DNA of 64,000 nucleotides from positions 3,545,437 to 3,609,436 of the forward strand of contig CM045767.1 of assembly GCA_025200525.1 (NCBI GenBank). The letters are read 5' to 3'. Shown here piece after piece: positions 24,701 through 35,632 of the stretch. A program made the position numbers and the translations under genes. How positions within the stretch are numbered: the stretch's first letter is position 1; every line of letters begins with the position of its first letter. This DNA comes from Camellia lanceoleosa (Eukaryota > Streptophyta > Magnoliopsida > Ericales > Theaceae). The notes under the pieces were generated by a model that saw nothing but the letters and a program-made list of their open reading frames with translations, did not search any database and had not been told where the DNA came from.

Positions 24701-25192
24701 CGGCACAGAGTAGACAAAAAAGTTATACAGATAATAGGAGACGTGATTTGGTGTTTGGGGTTGGAGACCATGTATTCCTTAAGGTGTCTCCTATGAAAGG
24801 AGTGATGAGGTTTGGTGTTCGTGGTAAATTGAGTCCTAGATTTGTTGGGCCATTTGAGGTTTTAGATCGAATTGGTGAGGTAGCTTACAGACTTTCCCTA
24901 CCACCTTCACTAGCTGGAGTTCATAATGTTTTTCATGTCTCAATGTTAAGGAAGTATATACCGGATCCTAGTCATGTGATCGATCATGCACCGTTGCAAT
25001 TTAAGGAGGATTTGACTTATGAGGAACACCCTATACGAATTGTTGATAGAAAGAAACAAGTTTTGAGGCGTCGAGTCGTCCACTATGTTAAGGTTCAATA
25101 AAGCAATCACTTAGAAAGAGAAGCAACTTGGGAACTCAAGGATGAAATGAAACGAAAGTATCCACAACTTTTTGAGACTTCAGGTATGTCAA
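21749..25192 (+). pseudogene. Gypsy element 3 pol (PR-RT-RH-INT-C-terminal), nearly intact
   Basis: Protease keeps a DSG triad (FDSGVTNSFV, about residues 31-40 of the 21749 frame). A TAA at 22133 separates it from the long 22151-24004 frame. Reverse transcriptase keeps [11 protein letters not shown], and RNase H keeps [40 protein letters not shown] and ADALSRK. Integrase has an HHCC finger ([15 protein letters not shown]) broken by TAG at 24002, a second TAG at 24118 and a one-base deletion near 24208. In the catalytic core the second acidic residue is Asn (SNRDSRF, AAT at 24325) and the final Glu is Lys (DGQSKRT, AAG at 24433). The C-terminal frame ends at 25099 with a last stop before the NHLEREATWELKDEMKRKYP segment. 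Confidence 0.92.
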
Positions 25193-25210
25193 ATTTCGAG
25201 GACGAAATTT

Positions 25211-25228
25211 TTTTTAAGGAGGAAATGA
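25211..25228 (+). promoter_or_regulatory. Polypurine tract of gypsy element 3
   Basis: AAGGAGGAAATGA directly precedes the 3' LTR at 25229. Confidence 0.75.
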
Positions 25229-26632
25229 TGTAAAACCCAAGTTTTGTATAATATTATTTTTGGATAAGTTAATAATTAAAATAATTGTATGGGTAATTTA
25301 GTAATCTTAAGAATTAGGTTTTCAACCCTTTAAAAAAAATAAAAAAATAAAAAGATGAGAGGCTCGTGGATGCTGCGGCTGAGGAAGGTGAAGGCAGCAA
25401 AGGTTTGAAGAAAAAAACAAAGTTAAAGAAAAGAAAACATAAACCCTTTTCCCTTTCTTTCCTCTGCTTCTTCATCATTGGTTCGATTGATTTGAGTTCT
25501 CAATAATTGAAGGCTTTAAAGTCAAACCCCTTTCAACATAATCTTTCTTTCACTGAATTCTTGGTTTTTTGGGTTTCTCCATGGTGGCAAAATTAGGGCT
25601 ATTTCAAGGTTTGTGACATTGAGGTGGATCTTGGTAATTTGAGTTTAGCTTGGAAAATATTATTTTAGCTGTTTGAGGTAAGTAACCCTCTATCACTGTT
25701 GGTTCATTTTTATTCCTACTGAATCGTTTAAAATTATAAATATTTATTTATAGCTTCCATGTTCTCTTAAAATAAAATATGGGTCAAGTATAAAACAACA
25801 TCGAATATTATTATGAAAGTTATTTGAATATTTTGTGAAACTATTTTGAAAATTGTACCAAATGTTTATTCTGAAAATATCGAATATTTTATTTTTAAGT
25901 TGTGTATTGTTTGAATTTTGAACATCACTTTAGTCTGACTATGATTTGGACCCTAGCCAATAGAGGTTATTTATTGGCACAGAAACTAGTTTCTATTGGG
26001 GCTTTACCACCAACCTATGTGTGGTTCTGGGCCTTGTCACGGGCTAAGTGACCGTAGTCATTAAGACTTGGGTTTTGTGAATCGATCATTGAACCATCTG
26101 AATATCGATCTATCAGTTTTGGATAACGAAATTTCATCGAGTTACCCCATTGACTTTTAATTAAAATGTATAGCTACACTATTTATTTTCAGCTATGAAA
26201 CCATTTTACAAATAATCGTGTCATTTATTGATTTGTATCAAAAATTATATTTATTAGTTATCGACTATTTATTTACTTCTTTTTGATATACTTGATCCAG
26301 CTGGCAGTGATGGTTGGTTATTTACTAGGTAGCTTACCCTTATTTTATTTTTCAGATTCTGAGGAGTAGAGCTGCGCGGGGTTTTTACTTGTGGGAGTGC
26401 CGAGAGTAGGAATATGATTTAAGTACTTGGATCATTATTATTATTATTTTTATTAGTGAACTTGGTGGATAATTTCATATGATAAAAATTATCTATTTGT
26501 ATGGTTTTTAGCATTATGATATTTAAGGATTTAATTTAAGCATTTTACATTGTTGGTTATGTATTGGATTCTTAGCCTTGCATGCTCACTTAACTGAGTG
26601 TGCGGCGTTGTCACGGAGCTTGGGGCGTGACA
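25229..26632 (+). repeat. 3' LTR of gypsy element 3 (1404 bp)
   Basis: It matches the 5' LTR along its whole length. It ends CGGAGCTTGGGGCGTGACA and is followed by CCCCA. Confidence 0.93.
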
Positions 26633-26836
26633 CCCCACCCCGAAATTCAAATATACAGACAAAGAAACCACCCACGCACGTCCTTCCCGAAGGTAGACAA
26701 CAGAACAACGTAATCAACGGGAATTACCACTCCCTTTGTCAAAACGTTACACACTACAATAAAGGTTAAAAGCATCACAAAATCAATCCCAAAACAGACA
26801 AACGGGGTCTTCTTTATATCATTACCAAAAAAACAG
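26633..26836. other. Right interior of the non-autonomous MULE
   Basis: Short non-coding stretch between gypsy 3 and the right terminal repeat. No gene is seen. Confidence 0.5.
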
Positions 26837-26910
26837 GATTTCCAAGAGTATTAAAAAATACAAAGGACTACTCAGTTCAAAACTCTCCCAAAGGGGATTT
26901 TACAATAATT

Positions 26911-27571
26911 TTTCTTTTTTTTAAATATGCATCTATTAAAAGTTTAATAACTCAAAAATAAAAATAAAAATTTGATAATAATATATGATTGAGAAAAGAT
27001 AAAATAATAATTTTTTTACATATGAATAAATAAGTAATACAAATTGTAGGAAAAAAATTTAAATCTATTTATTTTAACTGTAAAAAAAATTCAAATAATA
27101 AATGCATTACTTAAAATAGTAAATTTTAAGTTATTTATGTAGTGTGAAATAAGTATTATGTTAAGTTATTAGGATGTTATCTAATGTTAATTTTAGAGAG
27201 ATTATTTACTTTTAAGTAATTTATCAATAAGGTTTTTTTTTTTTTTTTTACATTAAATGATTTAATAATGTCTTAACAATTTAGATATTTAGAATTTTAT
27301 TAAATAATGATAAAATATTTATGTTTTTTGATAATATATATGGTAAAATATGTATGTGTTTTTAATAATATAGATGCAAAATCTCATGAGAGATGAGTCA
27401 AATTTCTTATTTGAATAAATAAAATAATTAATGATCAATTTCATCATTTTTTGTATGACATCGATGTGACGTTAGTAAATTCTGTCAAATAATCTACCAA
27501 TAGAGAATCTTGATAATAATTTTAAAAGTAAAAAAAGTCAATATAATTATTGAAACTATATGAAAAGTCTT
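26911..27571. other. AT-rich spacer between two MULEs
   Basis: About 660 bp of AT-rich DNA with poly-A/T tracts. No frame, repeat or RNA gene is recognised. Confidence 0.5.
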
Positions 27572-27665
27572 GTAATAATAGTAAATCCATTATTTAAGAG
27601 TATTGTTCCATAAAACCCATAGTGTTTTATAATATTCCATTAGGTCCATTTCATACAGAAAGACC
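27572..27665 (+). repeat. Left terminal inverted repeat of the MULE
   Basis: It begins near GTAATAATAGTAAATCC. It pairs imperfectly with 44065-44155 on the other strand, with small gaps. Confidence 0.6.
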
Positions 27666-27699
27666 AAAACATCCCTGAACAAAACACGCGCCTTTCTCT

Positions 27700-28024
27700 C
27701 TCTCTTTGAATCTAATAACCGTCTCTCTTACCCTTTCTATTCTTGCGTAGGAAATCACGCACAGTACCTTTACAGTCCAGAAATCGAAACCCATATTCCA
27801 CATCGCCTCAACTCCCACAAAATTGTATTCCTTCCATCGTAGCATCGGCGCATCATCTCATTGATCTTCTCCGTCGTCCCTACGCCGAGAAGACTGTCTT
27901 CGTTCCATTGTCACATCGTGTGAACATCTTCTTCGTCGTTCATACGCCCGGAATACTGTATACGTTCCTTCGTCGCATCATCCCTTCGTGCCAACATCTT
28001 TTTCGTCGAAATGGGCACAAAACG
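27700..28024 (+). promoter_or_regulatory. Probable leader and first exon of the PMD-Ulp1 gene
   Basis: The sequence changes from AT-rich to pyrimidine-rich and GC-balanced, like a plant 5' leader. Two diverged copies of a ~65-bp unit lie at about 27866-27930 and 27931-27995 (CGTCGTCCCTACGCC and CGTCGTTCATACGCC with GTCTTCGTTCC/TATACGTTCC). An ATG at 28011 begins MGTK and is followed at once by a good donor (AAAC|GTAAGC). How this joins to the downstream exons is not clear. Confidence 0.35.
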
Positions 28025-28250
28025 TAAGCATTCTACTCATTCGTGTATTTAAACCCTAATCCTCTTTATCAACAACCATTATTCTGAACTTTGACAAATA
28101 TCCCCTTTTCGTATGCGTACAATATATAGAAGTCCATATTGTTCATACCCTAACATTTATTCTGAACCCCTCCATCATAATCCTTAATTTTATTGATTTT
28201 TGCAGTAAAAAACATTACAGTTGCCATTACATTGTGTTCACAACTGTGAA

Positions 28251-28708
28251 TAGGGCTGTGCAAAATACCGCCCAATCCGCTAAAACCACACCGATCCGCA
28301 TCTATCTGCACCGCTCTAACCGCTAACCGCGGTTTAAACTTTAAAATTTATAATCCGCCAACCGAACCGCTCCGCTCCGCTATAGTTAATACATATATAT
28401 TTTTTAACCTCCAATGAAATATCAATGTAAAAATGAGTGTGAGAGAGATTTAAGATATGAAATTTATTACAAATTAGTGGCTATATATATGAAACATATT
28501 ATGTAAAATTACTTTGTGTTATATATCTAAAAAATATTATACAAATTAGTGTTACGTATTATACAAATGTATGATAATTAGTTAGAATATTCTTCAATCC
28601 GCCAAAAACCGCCCAAACCGCAATTTGTCAATCCGCTAATCCGCCAACCCGCCATTCGGTTTATAAATTTACTCTCAAACCGTCCGAACCGCACCGTGCA
28701 CACCCCTA
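28251..28708. mobile_element. hAT-type MITE, 458 bp, with perfect 8-bp target duplication
   Basis: It starts TAGGGCTGTGCA and ends TGCACACCCCTA (11 of 12 inverted match). It is flanked by identical ACTGTGAA at 28243-28250 and 28709-28716. The subterminal regions are full of CCGCC/CCGC/CCAACCG words on both sides (CCGCCCAATCCGC and CCGCCAACCCGCC), typical of small hAT elements. No coding capacity. The target is a copy of the TGTGAA motif of the host MULE. Confidence 0.9.
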
Positions 28709-28994
28709 ACTGTGAACATTCCAAAATGTTTTTGTTGTAATCGTTGTTATTGCAAGATGTGAACATTCACATTGATTGAAAATGGTTTGATAATCAAATT
28801 ATTGCAGATGTTATCTGGTTGTTGTTCAATAGTGTGAACATCCACACGGTTTCAAAATGTTTTGACCAATTCTGTTTTGTTGTAGTTGATTAAAAATGTG
28901 AACATTCACATTGAGTTAAAAATGTTTGGGTAATCAGGTAGTTATGGTGTTGTTGTTTTATGATGTAAACATTCTTGTGGATTGAAAATGTTTG

Positions 28995-29520
28995 GCCAAT
29001 TCTGTTGTTGTTATTGTTAATGAAAGATGTGAACATTCACATTGCCAGCAAATTTTAGGAGAATCAAATATTATTGGTCCTTTTGTTATTGGCTGTGAAC
29101 ATTCACATTGCCTGATACTTTTAGGAGAGTCAGATATTATTGTTGCTGTTGTTCTATGCTATCAACATTCACATTGCCGGGAAAATTTAGTAGAGTCAGA
29201 TATTGTTCATGCTGTTGTTCTAGGCTGTGAACATTCACATTGCCTGAACATTTTAGTTCAATCAGATGTTGTTGGTGCGTTCGTTTTAGGCTGTGAACAT
29301 TGGCATTGCCTAAACATTTTAGGAGAGTCAAATATTATTGGTGCTGTTGTTCTAGGCTATGAACAATCACATTGCCTGCACATTTTAGTACAATCAGATA
29401 TTGTTGGTGCTTTTGGTCTAGGCTGTGAACATTCACATTGCCTGAACATTTTAGGAGATTTTAGGACAATCAGATATTATTGGTGCTGTTATTCTACACT
29501 GTGAACATTCACATGGATTG
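28995..29520 (+). repeat. 66-bp minisatellite carrying the TGTGAACATTCACA motif
   Basis: About seven to eight copies have spacing 65-67 bp between successive motif sites (about 29028, 29093, 29159, 29226, 29292, 29357, 29424). Each unit contains GG(C)TGTGAACATTCACATTGCC, a TTTTAG-(G/T)A-GA-TCA block and TATT(A/G)TTGGTGCT. Because 66 is divisible by three, an open frame runs through it with a 22-residue repeat (GCEHSHCLNIL). I regard that frame as a by-product of the repeat. Confidence 0.85.
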
Positions 29521-29736
29521 CAAACATTAGGCCAATGACTAGGGATATTTAGATTTTTTTCCCCCCTATTGTGAATGTTTGCCTTGTTCATATTCTTGAT
29601 TGTTAATGGTGATCCAATAAGTTGATCCGTCATTTTATATGTTCGTGTTAACATGCACATGTTCTTCAACAACAATGCTAGAGACCTCTAAAAACACACC
29701 TCTAAACACACCTCTAATGAAGTGGAAAAGGAAGAA

Positions 29737-29765
29737 AAAATCAAAAATCAAAAATCAAAAATTAG
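29737..29765 (+). repeat. Short (AAAAATC)n tract
   Basis: About four copies of AAAAATC stand in tandem next to the left motif cluster. Confidence 0.6.
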
Positions 29766-30662
29766 AGGTCCCAAGCATTTTTCTGTTCTTCAATAGTGTT
29801 CATGGTTGTATAAAAATACATTGTTTTCCACACAGTGACACAATATGCACATTGTGTTTGTGCTAACACAATCAACATGATGTGAATGTTCACAACCAGA
29901 CACAAACTCTGGGCATTCACACCCACTGGCTGTGAACATGCACATCGATTGGAAATCTTGTGAATGTTCACATCTGCTCCACTACGCTAATCACATGAGC
30001 GTTGACTTAATTTTTAAAATGCTCCATTTTGCGGATGTTGCACAAAAACCGCATAAAGAGAGAGATGAGTACCATGTGAAGGAAGAAACCCCAAAAACAA
30101 ATACTAGCACCAATGTGGACATAAGAAATGTGAACTGCAAATCTAATATGACCGGACAGGTCAAATTCATGAAAAGCACCAAGTTCACACAAGCGCAGCT
30201 TCGGTGCCTTCAACAAACACCTTTTTGGAATTTGCTTGATGCATTAAGAAACAATCAGATTGACCTGGACAAATGCATGAAGTATGATGACGTCGTTGTG
30301 TATGTACTACAAATATACAAAGCTTTAAAGGATGCGTTCTACATTGGGGAGAAGAAGATGAACATACACAACAGCGACATCAAACTGATTTTCGGTGTGG
30401 ACTGTGGCAGCAAGTTGATGGGCATATCGTACGGTGCGAAACCAAAGAGTGGCATTGTAAACAAAATATGCAAAAATGTCAGCCGGTTGACTTCAAAATG
30501 GTTACGCACCCTTTTGACCGAGGCGTTAAAAGGCAAAAAGAAAGCTGACAACGAAGAAGTTGCCCGACTAGTGTGCATGTATGCTTGCCAAAAGCTTTTT
30601 TTCTCAACAAGCGGAGAGACGATAGGATAGGGCTACTACACACATATGGTCCCATTGGAAAC

Positions 30663-33133
30663 TGTCACGACCCCAACCCGCCCCTATGGGTTAAGGACAT
30701 GACCGGCCAGTAATCCTATGATTACCTACAACCTCAAACCAAAACGGACATAACTCGTTAGAGAAAAGGGGCCAAACGGAAGCAAAAATTTAAAACTTTG
30801 TCCATAGAGCGGTGCTTATATGCACAAAGAACAAATCATACTCATATGCGTTAATAACCCACATCAAAAGTATAGTAGCATAAACTTCTTTACAACATGA
30901 TCATCAAACTAAGCCAACCCATATCAGACTACATACAAATGTACACAAAACCCTTGCCAATAAAACCACATGTAATTACATAACAAAATGGCAAGGACGG
31001 GTCTCGCACGTGAGACACGAGGGCTGACTCTCCAAAATCTGGGTCGTTCTACACAGGCTTCACTGAGGCTGGGTCTGGACCTCTCTTGGCTCACCTACAA
31101 AGACATGGATGAGCGTGAGCGATAGCCCAGTGAATAATATCAATTACAGAATTTATGCAACAAGACGTAAAACAACGTTTTCCAAATGGCCTTAGGCCCA
31201 ATTCATTTCTGTAGTTAACATATATAAGGGTAATTTAAATCATAGTTCCGCACACACTGGCCTTTTACTCATTCAGCTTTACATTCATTCTGAAGCTTGC
31301 CTTGACCCATTTGATTATGTCAAAAGCGGCCTTTGGCCCACTTATTCATTTCAAAACGGCCTTTAGCCCACTTATTCATTTCAAAACGGCCTTTGGCCCA
31401 CTTATTCGTTTCAAAACGGCCTTTGGCCCACTCATTTATGTGAGAACGGCCTTCGGCCCATACATTCGTATCAAAACGACCTTTGGTCCATTTATGTTCA
31501 TCAAAACGACCTTTGGTCCATTTATGTTTAACAAAACGACCTTTGGTCCATTCACGTTAACAAAACGACCTTGGGTCCATTTATGCATTCATATCTAACT
31601 TACATCCACAATCCCAATTAGCAATTTATAAAGCTTAAAAGGGAGTAAACAATTGGACATTCACAAGCATTCAAATATCGATATTACTCACAATGATCGG
31701 CTTGTGGATTTGCCCTTGAGCTTGACCCTACACATTTCACGAACACAAAAGGGTCATTAACAGTTCAATCCGTTCTTCAATTCACATATTCCTCTTTAGG
31801 CTTTATTCATATCTCATTAACTCATTTATAATGCTTAACATATGCCTAAGAGTGCTTGCAAGTGAAAGAGAGCGAACACGTAATGCAAAACAAAATTTGA
31901 AAAACAAGGTCTCGCTCGGCGTGGACTTCCGCCGGCGTGGACTTCAGCGGACCCTTAGGTCTGAAAGTTCTGGTTGCCACAAATCCACCTTTCGGCGTTA
32001 ACTCTTCGCTCGGCGGACTTCTCTACATAGCTCCCCGCTCGAGCGTCAATTTCCCCGCTCGAGCAGGCATCATGTCTGCAGAAAGTGCTGGGGGCTCGAT
32101 TTCCCTTTCGGCGTGGCGAAATTCGAAATTCGGATGGTGTTCTTGAGCTCAAATTCAATTTTCGGCTTCATCCCTTGCATGCAATGGCTCAAATCTCACA
32201 TATGATCATACTAACATGGTATAAACACCAAAACACATCATCATGGAGCCTAATTTCAAGGATTAAACACTTGCATGCTTCAAATTGACACCAACTCACT
32301 TCTATCATTCATATTTATGCATTCAAAGCTCCTATCTCCATAAATTGTACATGCATGTGATGTATCACTTTCATCTTTAGTTCATATGATGAAAAGATGG
32401 TCAAGTACATGGCTTTCAACCAAATTGCAACATAAGTCATGTGATTCAAGCTCGAATATGCCAATTCCAAACAATTATATACATGCATGCATATATGGTT
32501 TTCCAACTCAACAAAACCAATTCAAAACATGCTCTTAACCATTAATTAGCTTTGAACACACATTGAACACACAAGATTACACATTAAACTCATGGATTCA
32601 AGAATCAATGCTTACCTAGAAGCCCAATCTATGGTCAATTCTTGAACTAGACTTCAAATCTCCAAGCTTGAGTCACAAATTATACAATTCTCTCCCTCTC
32701 TCTCTAAATGGCCGGCTCTCCCTCTCTCTTCTTGAGTTACATTCAGTCCAAAATGAGGCTAAGGAGAGAGAGATTGAGTGTTTAAGGCCTTGGCAACAAA
32801 GCCCACTAACACAATATTTAATATAAAATATTTGGGCTCTTAATTCATCATTTTAATCAGTTTAAATTGACCAGAATAAATTTTCAATTAAATTTCACCG
32901 TAGGCTCTAAAAATTATGCCAATTACAATGGCGTAATCAATTTCGGGTTCTGTAGCCGATAAGGCCCTCAATTTAATTCCCGAAGGGGACTATTCAAACA
33001 GATATTCCTACGGCAAACAGATATGAATTCAAAATCACATATTATCACATAATGGCACACAAAATCATGCTAAACACATAACCATAAACAAATTAAGGAC
33101 CAGTTTAGCACAGTACAGAACAGGGGTATCACA
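30663..33133 (-). mobile_element. Solo LTR A (2471 bp) inside the PMD-Ulp1 gene
   Basis: The ends are TGTCACGACCCC and GGGGTATCACA, flanked by identical GAAAC (30658-30662 and 33134-33138). Read on the minus strand it ends GGTCGTGACA, like the gypsy 2 LTR. No primer site, polypurine tract or coding region is present, so it is a solo LTR left by LTR-LTR recombination. The reading frame of the host gene continues in phase across it if one GAAAC copy is counted. Bases shared with LTRs B and C include CCGATAAGG near the right end and TGTCACGACCC at the left. Confidence 0.88.
31318..31582 (+). repeat. ~30-bp minisatellite inside solo LTR A
   Basis: About nine copies of a unit centred on AAAACGGCCTTTGGCCCA are present, each followed by CTTATTCATTTC or variants. 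In the later copies CGGCC/GGCCC becomes CGACC/GGTCC, so the short palindrome GGCCnnnGGCC drifts in concert. Confidence 0.85.
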
Positions 33134-33247
33134 GAAACCATGCGAGAATATGATTGGGCCAAGCAAATTAGAACAACGTTGATATCGTCTATTTTCCAAA
33201 ATGACAAAAATCCAGCAAAAGTCACCGGCTGTGTCATGTTATTGATG

Positions 33248-33722
33248 GTAAGTACCCATGTTGTCAAATAATAACATTCACATGTCCTTCAGTGTTGTGC
33301 ATCTAAGCCAACTGTGAACATTCATATATGTACCACTGATGTGAATGTCCATAGGCAATTACATTTGACAGCTGTGAATGTCCACATCTGAATCACTGAT
33401 GTGAATGTTCACATTCACTCATACTATACTGCTGTGAATGTTCACAACAGTGCCACAGATGTGAATGTTCACAACTGAATCAATGTTGCGAATGTCTACA
33501 TTCACTCATATATACTACTGTGAATGTTCACAACACTGCCACTTCACTTATGTTTCACAGATATGAATGTTCACATCTGAGCCAGTGATGTGAATGTTCA
33601 CATTCACTCATAACATACTACTGTGAATGTTCACATCTGAACCAGTGCTGTGAATGTTCACATCCACTCATGACATTACTATGCAAATGCTAAATAACAC
33701 TGTGTTTGTTGTTTTACTAAAG
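33248..33722 (+). repeat. Intron of the PMD-Ulp1 gene packed with TGTGAATGTTCACA
   Basis: Between donor ATG|GTAAGT at 33248 and acceptor CTAAAG at 33722 the motif or a near form occurs about twelve times between 33300 and 33662, alternating with CT(G)/GA(T) starts and with CATTCACTCAT(A/G)ACAT between sites. Seven copies are exact by my count. Coding exons on either side lack it. Confidence 0.8.
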
Positions 33723-35632
33723 TATTGGTTGTGTGAGCACACAACCATCCTACAACCTCACAAACCCAATGCTTTTCCACGCTGTGTGAAGTGGGATCTG
33801 ACTGCTTTACAGAAGAAGATGAAAACCACCTCTTTAGCTGATTTGGGTTATAATGAGGTAGGGCCTTCAACTGCTGATCAAAACATTCACATTATAACAC
33901 CACCCAAATATATACGTTACGTAACCTGTTTTTTTCATTGTCAGGTTAATGCCGGCAAACTCTTTGCAATCCCAACAGAAATACAAAGGTTCAAGCATAA
34001 AACATTGAAGGTGGAGCCTGAAATTTATGAACCAGCCACAACATCTCCCAACCCCTTTGACATCAAGGGAGAACAACACAATGGCAGCAATTTCGAATTT
34101 TCTAGGAATGAGGTCGAGCAACAGGACAGTGATGAGGACATTCACATTCCATTTAGCAGCCAACATTATAACACAGCTATTGTAATACCAAACACAAACC
34201 AACCTGATTTGATTGACATGCTTATCAAAGAAAATCGGAAGGCCTGGGGCGTCATAAGGCAATGGGAAGCGAAGTACAACACCTTCAATTTTCATGGGAG
34301 TTAAGGGCAAGAGTCATAGCTGATCTTGAACATAAATTGTTCAACCAGTCCAGCCCACCCAACATAAATACCGAAATACAAAAGTGCATGCAGCAGAAGG
34401 ATGAAGAAATCAAACGCTTAACGCAGCTGGTCATCGACTTGGAATGCGATAAAACAATTCTTCAAGATCTTTACGATGACCAGTCAGTCCATATTGTCAC
34501 ACAGGCTTTGGCAGAAAAGCAACCCCCTAGCCCAATGCAACACAATATCAGCCCACCTTCTAGGGTCAAGCGTATAAAGGAAAAAGATCGCAAAGAACAT
34601 TGCTTGCCTGACTTCCAGTACCCAGACTTACCGGGCCAAAAGCAACCCCATCTAGTCAAAATGGTTGAAGATGTAAAGAAACACCCACCAGCGAAGCAAC
34701 CAAAAAAATTATCCTTGACCAACAAGTTCAAAGTGTGGAGCAAGATGTCCAAACAAGACAAACAAAAAGTCCAAGCTTTACAAAAAAGTGGAGGCGATGA
34801 GTAAGTGACTGTGCAAACATCTAACGTTAACATTCACATTCCGTAATTGTCTATAATCATCACTGTGTTCAATTTTCTTGGTTTGTTCAGATCTGTGCAA
34901 TGTGAATATTCACATTGGTTTGTTTATAATGCACAGGCTGCTGGTGTGGAAAGGAGATTCAAAGGCTACACATGTGTATTTTGATGACATTGTCAACCTT
35001 ATCAAGGAGGAATCAATACACAGCAATGTATGCCAGTACAAACATAATTAGCTCTTCATGCATATGCACACACAGACACAGACACACTCACAGCCACAAA
35101 TCTATATAATATGACCCCATGTTTATGCAACTCATAGATGCATATACTGAACTGTTGCATGAACAACAAGAGGTGGTCAACCCAACTTCGGATGAAGCGT
35201 CATTCATCTTCACAAGCATGTGTTTGGTAATCTATCATTCCATTATTTGTAATGTGAATGTGGAACTTCACAGTCCATTAATTATTTGTACTGTGAATGT
35301 GAAACTTCACAGTCCATTAATTATTTGTCCAATGTGTACATAAAGTGATACGAGAGTACCATCTTCGCAAAATAAGTAAACACATTGATGCACATGTCAA
35401 GAACTACCAAGGAGAGAGATACCTACTATTCCCATTGCATTATGAGTACCACTGGACGATAGTTGTGTATGATGCTAAAGACAATTTGTGGAGGCATTAC
35501 AACTCATTGCACCCAAGAACAGGAATACATGACCAGCATATCGACCAAGCACAGGAAGTTATAAGTGGCTATTTTTGAACACAAATATGACTTGTTCTCA
35601 TACATTACATGACTGTACATACACATATGTTT

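Larger units (their letters stand above)
18934..26632 (+). mobile_element. Gypsy element 3, young complete LTR retrotransposon
   Basis: It has two full LTRs (18934-20342 and 25229-26632), a perfect primer site, gag, pol with a chromovirus-type C-terminus, and a polypurine tract. By eye the LTRs differ at only about 2 percent of positions, mostly single-base changes and small indels, so insertion is recent. The flanks are CCCCC (18929-18933) and CCCCA (26633-26637), a 4-of-5 target duplication. It inserted into the non-autonomous MULE. Confidence 0.93.
17168..26910. mobile_element. Non-autonomous Mutator-like element, split by gypsy element 3
   Basis: The left terminal region (17168-17256) and the reverse complement of the right terminal region (about 26825-26910) share TTTAATACTCTTGGAA(G/A)TCC and, further out, AGTAGTCC/TTAGTCCC. 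Without the gypsy insertion the element would be about 2.0 kb. No transposase frame is visible in 17260-18933 or 26633-26820. The tip ATTATTGTAAAATCCCC at the right end closely resembles the tips of the large MULE at 27572-44155. Flanks are T-rich on both sides, so a target duplication cannot be judged. Confidence 0.65.

Noticed and set aside
28992..29504. 170-codon open frame as a real Cys/His-repeat protein gene
   Set aside because: It consists wholly of the 66-bp minisatellite, whose length keeps any frame open. No start context, splice link or homologous domain is seen.
31302..31598. 98-codon frame in solo LTR A as a gene
   Set aside because: It is a readthrough of the 30-bp minisatellite (repeating FKTAFGPLI) and has no other support.
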